Positions 41,625 through 45,369 of a stretch of 45,369 nt of DNA are shown here, piece by piece. Every line of letters begins with the position of its first letter. Within the stretch, counting starts at the first letter, position 1. The translations under genes were made by a program, and so were the position numbers. The notes below the pieces were generated by a model, which was not told the DNA's origin, did no database searches, and saw only the letters and a program-made list of their open reading frames with translations. Source of the DNA: Verrucomicrobiota bacterium (GTDB lineage: Bacteria > Verrucomicrobiota > Verrucomicrobiae > Limisphaerales > UBA11358); contig JACZKP010000190.1 in NCBI GenBank assembly GCA_014860005.1, positions 1 to 45,369 of the forward strand. The letters run 5' to 3'.

Positions 41625-41648
41625 GAGTTGTCACGATTTTGCAAAGTC
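41625..41648 (-). promoter_or_regulatory. Shared 24-bp site, copy 2 (before the kinase gene)
   Basis: The plus-strand sequence GAGTTGTCACG-a-TTTTGCAAA-g-TC matches 37915-37938 at 22 of 24 positions. It lies 43 bases before the kinase ATG on the minus strand. A regulatory role would fit autoregulation of the two-component genes; a repeat origin is the alternative. Confidence 0.5.
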
Positions 41649-41659
41649 TCAGGTGATTT

Positions 41660-41854
41660 TTTGGCAGGAAGATGGATGATAGGAATATAAAAACGAAAAC
41701 GGGTTTCCATGCAGCATATTTATGCCATCGCATTTTACTGCCCTTGCTTTCCTGGTCATCACGGCAAATCTGGTTTGGGCAAGAAGATTGAGGGCAAGAA
41801 AATGGAAATGAACCAGATCTCTCTGTTTTCATCTTCTTGTCATCCATCTTCCTG
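41660..41854. repeat. Inverted repeat of the GGCAGGAA family in the kinase-fur intergenic gap
   Basis: CAGGAAGATGGATGA (41665-41679) pairs perfectly with TCATCCATCTTCCTG (41840-41854). GGCAAGAAGATTGAGGGC plus AAGAAAATG (41778-41804) is a further unit, 23 of 27 identical to that at 37950-37976. The gap 41582-41938 holds only this, the 24-bp site and the Fur-type box. Confidence 0.65.
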
Positions 41855-41882
41855 TTAAAACCGGGCTTAGGTTGGCGCTTAT

Positions 41883-41897
41883 TTAGAATGATTCCAA
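41883..41897. promoter_or_regulatory. Fur/PerR-type box before the Fur-family regulator
   Basis: TTAGAAT-G-ATTCCAA is a 7-1-7 inverted repeat with six of seven pairs, close to the PerR/Fur consensus TTATAAT-N-ATTATAA. It lies 41 bases before the chosen ATG at 41939. An alternative upstream ATG (41888) lies inside the box, which speaks against it. Confidence 0.45.
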
Positions 41898-41938
41898 TTA
41901 TTGACTCCGCCCGGTCTGCGGCTAGACTGGCTTGTGCG

Positions 41939-42379
41939 ATGAATCCGGTGGAGAACAAAACCTTGGACCACGATCTGGGCGCGCGGCTGGCGACGAGTGG
42001 GTTTCGCTTCACGTTGCAGCGCCGCTGCGTCTATGACGTTTTGCTCCAGAAGCGGGATCATCCCACAGCGGAAGAAGTGTTCAGCCGCGCCAAGCGGCAG
42101 ATGGCGGACATTTCGCACGCGACAGTCTATAACTGTCTGGACGCGCTCGTGGCCTGCGGGTTGGTGCGCAAGGTGCAGCTTGAGCGCGGGGCCACGCGCT
42201 ATTGCCCGAACATGGAAGAGCATTGCCATTATTATTGTGACGAGTGCGAGGCGGTGTTCGATGTGGCCCTGCCCGCGGACGCGCCATTGATGCCGCGCCC
42301 GCGCGGATTCCAGATTGATCATTACGACATTGCGGTTCATGGCTTTTGCGCCGAGTGCGCCAGCCAGCGAAAGAAATAG
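41939..42379 (+). CDS. Fur-family transcriptional regulator
   Basis: From ATG 41939 the protein has 146 residues, the usual Fur size. A winged-helix domain (about 10-85) with FRFTLQRRCVYDVLLQKRDH and ISHATVYNCLDALVACGLVR is followed by a dimerisation domain with metal sites: EHCHYYCDEC (H95, H97, C100, C103) and a second CxxC (C137, C140) near the end. Two CxxC pairs indicate a structural Zn site as in PerR/Fur. Whether it senses iron, peroxide or zinc cannot be read from sequence. Its stop is 6 bases before sufB, so it probably regulates the suf genes and itself. Confidence 0.9.
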   Translation: MNPVENKTLDHDLGARLATSGFRFTLQRRCVYDVLLQKRDHPTAEEVFSRAKRQMADISHATVYNCLDALVACGLVRKVQLERGATRYCPNMEEHCHYYCDECEAVFDVALPADAPLMPRPRGFQIDHYDIAVHGFCAECASQRKK

Positions 42380-42385
42380 ATTTGC

Positions 42386-43834
42386 ATGAGCACAGCCACC
42401 GAAACCATCGAGACCCTGGTCAAACAGGAATACAAGTACGGCTTTTACACCGACGTGGAAACCGAGTCGGCCCCGCCCGGCCTGAACGAGGACATCATTC
42501 GGTTGATTTCCACGAAGAAGAAAGAACCGGAGTGGATGACGGAATGGCGGCTCAAGGCGTTCCGCCACTGGCAGACGATGACCGAGCCGACGTGGCAGTT
42601 CGTGAAGTATCCGCCCGTGGATTTTCAGGACATCACCTATTACTCCGCGCCGAAGCAGAACACAGACGGGCCCAAGAGTCTCGACGAGGTTGATCCGAAG
42701 CTCCTGGAGACTTACGAGAAGCTCGGCATTCCGTTGCGCGAACGCGAGCGGCTCGCCGGTGTGGCGGTGGACGCGGTGTTTGATTCCGTTTCAGTCGGCA
42801 CGACGTTCAAGAAGCAGCTTGCCGAAAAAGGGGTGATTTTCTGCTCGATGAGCGAGGCAGTGCTGGAGCACCCCGAACTCGTAAAGAAATACATCGGCAC
42901 GGTGGTGCCGTACACGGACAACTTTTATGCGTCGTTGAACTCGGCCGTGTTTACGGACGGTTCGTTCTGTTACATTCCGAAAGGCGTGCGCTGTCCGATG
43001 GAGCTTTCGACCTATTTCCGCATCAACGCCGCCAAGTCCGGCCAGTTCGAGCGCACCTTGATTGTGGCGGACGAAGGCTCGCACGTGAGCTACCTCGAAG
43101 GATGCACGGCGCCCATGCGCGATGAAAACCAATTGCACGCGGCGGTGGTGGAACTGGTCGCGCTGGAAAACGCACAGATCAAATACAGCACCGTGCAAAA
43201 TTGGTACCCGGGGGATGAACAAGGCCGCGGCGGGATTTACAATTTCGTGACCAAGCGCGGCCTCTGCAAAGGGCGCAACGCCAAGATCTCCTGGACGCAG
43301 GTCGAAACCGGTTCCGCCATCACGTGGAAGTATCCGAGCTGCATTTTGCAGGGCGAGAATTCTGTCGGTGAATTTTATTCCGTTGCCGTGACCAACAATT
43401 ATCAACAGGCCGATACCGGCACGAAGATGGTTCACATCGGCAAAAACACCCGGAGCACCATCGTGTCGAAAGGGATTTCCGCCGGGCACGGGCAAAACAG
43501 TTATCGCGGCCTGGTGAAGATCCAGAAAAGCGCCGCCAACGCGCGCAACTTCTCGCAATGCGACTCGATGCTGATCGGTTCGAAGTGCGGCGCGCACACG
43601 TTTCCGTACATCGAAGTGAAGAACACTTCGGCGTCGGTCGAGCACGAGGCTTCCACCTCGAAGATCGGCGAGGACCAGATTTTTTACTGCAACGCCCGCG
43701 GCATCGCCACGCAGGACGCCGTGAACATGATCGTGAACGGCTTCTGCAAGGAAGTGTTCAAGGAACTGCCGATGGAATTCGCGGTGGAAGCGCAGAAGCT
43801 GCTGGGCGTGAGTTTGGAAGGCAGCGTGGGATAA
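42386..43834 (+). CDS. sufB: Fe-S cluster assembly scaffold protein SufB
   Basis: This 482-residue protein matches SufB along its length: [85 protein letters not shown] and the C-terminal [20 protein letters not shown] and [14 protein letters not shown]. SufB forms the SufBCD scaffold on which clusters are built in the cytoplasm. It sits in the order fur-family gene, sufB, small membrane protein, sufC. The reading starts 6 bases after the regulator gene, so translation is likely coupled. Confidence 0.96.
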   Translation: MSTATETIETLVKQEYKYGFYTDVETESAPPGLNEDIIRLISTKKKEPEWMTEWRLKAFRHWQTMTEPTWQFVKYPPVDFQDITYYSAPKQNTDGPKSLDEVDPKLLETYEKLGIPLRERERLAGVAVDAVFDSVSVGTTFKKQLAEKGVIFCSMSEAVLEHPELVKKYIGTVVPYTDNFYASLNSAVFTDGSFCYIPKGVRCPMELSTYFRINAAKSGQFERTLIVADEGSHVSYLEGCTAPMRDENQLHAAVVELVALENAQIKYSTVQNWYPGDEQGRGGIYNFVTKRGLCKGRNAKISWTQVETGSAITWKYPSCILQGENSVGEFYSVAVTNNYQQADTGTKMVHIGKNTRSTIVSKGISAGHGQNSYRGLVKIQKSAANARNFSQCDSMLIGSKCGAHTFPYIEVKNTSASVEHEASTSKIGEDQIFYCNARGIATQDAVNMIVNGFCKEVFKELPMEFAVEAQKLLGVSLEGSVG

Positions 43835-43859
43835 TCTTTGGCCGCGAGAGCATTTTTTT

Positions 43860-44108
43860 ATGGGCTTTCCAAACTCCAAAAAGGGCCTTCGTTGGGGACT
43901 TGCTTGCGGTTTGGTTTGCGCCGCTTGCTGGTTCGCGGCTGCTTATTTATTTTCAAAAGCGCCTGTAGCTTCTGAAGTATCCATATCGTTGGCTTTTCAG
44001 CCGTGGTGGAAATATTGGGGAACTGGCATCGTTATTTTTGTTGTCGTGGCACTCGTTGTTGGGATTCTCGCTGCGTTCAGGCCGATTTTTCCAAAGCGAA
44101 ACGATTAG
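43860..44108 (+). CDS. Small two-helix membrane protein in the suf operon
   Basis: This 82-residue protein has two hydrophobic helices (about 13-31, ACGLVCAACWFAAAYLF; and 53-73, GTGIVIFVVVALVVGILAAF) joined by a short loop and flanked by basic residues at both ends. It is inserted between sufB and sufC (25 bases after sufB, 16 before sufC). No motif or known family is seen, and no clear ribosome binding site precedes the ATG. Its base composition looks less GC-rich than the suf genes, so it may be a recent addition. Confidence 0.6.
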   Translation: MGFPNSKKGLRWGLACGLVCAACWFAAAYLFSKAPVASEVSISLAFQPWWKYWGTGIVIFVVVALVVGILAAFRPIFPKRND

Positions 44109-44124
44109 CAGTGAACCGAAATTG

Positions 44125-44895
44125 ATGAAACTACCTATACTCGAAATTAAAAACCTCAGCGCGGGCGTTGAGGGCAAACAAATTCTCAAGGGCGTCAGCC
44201 TGACCCTCAATCCGGGTGAAGTCCATGCCGTTATGGGACCAAACGGCAGCGGCAAGAGCACGCTGGCCGCCGTGCTGGCGGGTCGAGACGGTTACGACAT
44301 CACCAGCGGCGAAGTGCTTTATTTGGGCAAGGACTTGCTGGATCTTGATCCGGAGGAGCGCGCACGCGAAGGTGTCTTTCTCGCATTCCAGTATCCGGTC
44401 GAGATTCCCGGGGTGAACAGCACCGTGTTCCTCAAGGCCGCGCTCAATGAAATTCGCAAGCACAAGGGCGAACCGGAACTCGACGCGTACGAATTCCTCG
44501 CGCTCATGAAGGAGAGGATGAAGTTGCTGGAGTTGAAGGATGATTTGCTCAAACGCTCCGTGAACGAAGGCTTCTCGGGCGGCGAAAAGAAGCGCGCGGA
44601 GATTTTCCAGATGGCCGTGCTCGAACCCAAGCTCGCCATTCTCGACGAAACGGATTCCGGCCTCGACATTGACGCGCTGAAAGTTGTGAGCAACGGCGTG
44701 AACAAACTCAAGCGCGCCGACAATGCGCAACTCGTCATCACGCACTATCAACGGCTCTTGAACTTCATCGTCCCGGATTTTGTCCATGTGCTGGTGGACG
44801 GGCACATCGTGAAAACCGGCGGCAAAGACCTCGCGCTTGAACTCGAAGCGAAGGGTTACGACTGGATTCTCAAGGGCGAGCCGGCGGCTGCTTGA
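44125..44895 (+). CDS. sufC: Fe-S cluster assembly ATPase SufC
   Basis: From ATG 44125 (start of LPILEIKNLSAGVEGKQIL) there are 256 residues, the normal length of SufC; the longer in-frame start overlaps the small membrane protein and is rejected. Walker A is GPNGSGKST, the signature motif is SGGEKKR (as in all SufC), and Walker B is LAILDETDSGLD followed by the H-loop ITHYQRLL. SufC is the ABC-type ATPase that drives cluster assembly on SufB/SufD. sufD would normally follow, but the next coding sequence is a transposase. Confidence 0.96.
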   Translation: MKLPILEIKNLSAGVEGKQILKGVSLTLNPGEVHAVMGPNGSGKSTLAAVLAGRDGYDITSGEVLYLGKDLLDLDPEERAREGVFLAFQYPVEIPGVNSTVFLKAALNEIRKHKGEPELDAYEFLALMKERMKLLELKDDLLKRSVNEGFSGGEKKRAEIFQMAVLEPKLAILDETDSGLDIDALKVVSNGVNKLKRADNAQLVITHYQRLLNFIVPDFVHVLVDGHIVKTGGKDLALELEAKGYDWILKGEPAAA

Positions 44896-45101
44896 ATGGC
44901 GTTGCTGGCTTGGCGGCCGTACGGCCCGTTTTCAGCGGGCGCCGACCTGACTGGTCTTCCCCATCTGCGGATAGTTGCTGATTGATATCTTCAACAATGA
45001 CAGGGTTATTACGTGGGTTATTGTGTTGGCTCTAATATATTGCTATTGTCCTTGCCTTCCGCCCCCGCTTCCGCCCCCGCTTCCGCCACGCTGGGCCCGG
45101 C
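44896..45101. other. Gap between sufC and the transposase, with a short tandem array
   Basis: A perfect 12-base palindrome GGCCGTACGGCC (44915-44926) followed by CGTTTT is a weak terminator candidate. After that, 44985-45055 is clearly AT-richer than the surroundings. CCGCCCCCGCTT-type units repeat from about 45059 to 45090. This looks like the flank of an inserted element. No inverted terminal repeat could be confirmed from one end alone. Confidence 0.4.
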
Positions 45102-45369
45102 ATGTTCATCAAACGCAATTGCACCCAGCACGCTGGCAAACCCTACCAATCTGTCCTGCTGGTCCAAGGCAAACGCGTCCCGGCCAAACGCGCGCCTGGC
45201 CGCCCCGCCGCCGGCGCGGCGCCGCCCAAGTCGGTGGTGGTGCATGAGACGCTGGCCAACCTTTCCCGCCTGCCCGCCGAACTCATCGGGCTCATCGAAA
45301 GCTATTGCCAGGAGTCCGTTCCCACCGCCACCGCCACCCCCGCCACCCGTGCTGCGGCGCCCGCCGGCG
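45102..45369 (+). CDS. IS1634-like transposase, N-terminal part (partial)
   Basis: The reading frame runs from ATG 45102 out of the window (89 codons seen). MFIKRN..., KPYQSVLLVQGKR and ETLANLSRLPAELIGLIE follow the standard start of IS1634-type transposases, in which a short beta segment is followed by RTLANLSKLP. Between these lies a longer than usual Ala/Pro/Arg-rich spacer (AKRAPGRPAAGAAPPKSV), and the visible end is again Ala/Pro/Thr-rich. The catalytic DDE domain lies beyond the window, so completeness and activity are unknown. It stands where sufD is expected. Confidence 0.55.
   Translation, partial: MFIKRNCTQHAGKPYQSVLLVQGKRVPAKRAPGRPAAGAAPPKSVVVHETLANLSRLPAELIGLIESYCQESVPTATATPATRAAAPAG

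Noticed and set aside
42791..43879. Open frame of about 362 codons on the minus strand opposite sufB
   Set aside because: SufB is unambiguous on the plus strand; the other frame is a GC-rich shadow.
44915..44932. GGCCGTACGGCC plus TTTT after sufC as a terminator
   Set aside because: The palindrome has no loop and a CG interrupts before a run of only four T; too weak to call.
1..45369. tRNA or rRNA genes
   Set aside because: I looked in the intergenic gaps for T-loop (GGTTCGA-type) and cloverleaf patterns and for rRNA landmarks and found none that hold up.

Overview
The window is a piece of a Gram-negative, GC-rich (roughly 58-60% by eye) chromosome. An outer-membrane TolC-like protein, signal peptides, house-keeping genes of ordinary bacterial type, and above all two ECF-type sigma factors fused to a membrane segment and an extracytoplasmic domain point to Verrucomicrobiota, most likely the Pedosphaera/Limisphaera side of the phylum. 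So do many short palindromic dispersed repeats, some lying inside reading frames. This assignment is inference from gene style; no rRNA or tRNA gene was found to confirm it.

Layout. 0-7.5 kb: end of arginine decarboxylase (speA), a membrane protein, DAHP synthase, a secreted beta-lactamase-fold serine hydrolase, a class III aminotransferase with an acidic unknown protein, and thymidylate synthase. 7.6-16 kb: a glycoside hydrolase-glycosyltransferase fusion, a hotdog thioesterase, a TolC-family protein, Sua5, a DUF433/truncated DUF5615 toxin-antitoxin remnant, a left-handed beta-helix nucleotidyltransferase-like protein and an exported thioredoxin-domain protein. 16.3-22.6 kb (plus strand): sulfite-oxidase-like protein, cysteine desulfurase, dnaN preceded by DnaA-box-like sites, Mrp/ApbC, a small conserved protein, and a pyrR-pyrB operon. 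The pyr leader contains a PyrR binding loop, a 21-codon leader ORF and an intrinsic terminator.

22.7-30.8 kb (minus strand) is the most unusual part. Two operons each start with a sigma factor fused to a transmembrane helix and an exported domain. Each is followed by free-standing exported proteins that resemble the fused sensor domain: three copies in one case (one killed by a single amber codon) and one in the other. The two sigma genes share three leader sequence blocks at identical spacing, suggesting common or auto-regulation. I read this as a membrane-tethered sigma-factor system with accessory soluble paralogues of its sensor.

31-41.6 kb (minus strand): secreted endonuclease/exonuclease/phosphatase, coiled-coil protein, fused SpmA-SpmB, a large exported TPR-ankyrin-SLBB-like protein, an OmpR-type response regulator and its two-TM histidine kinase. 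The kinase carries two in-frame insertions made of dispersed palindromic repeats; the SpmAB linker and the signal peptide of the ankyrin protein also contain repeat sequence. 41.9-45.4 kb (plus strand): a Fur/PerR-type regulator with its own box, sufB, a small membrane protein and sufC, then the start of an IS1634-like transposase at the window edge where sufD would be expected.
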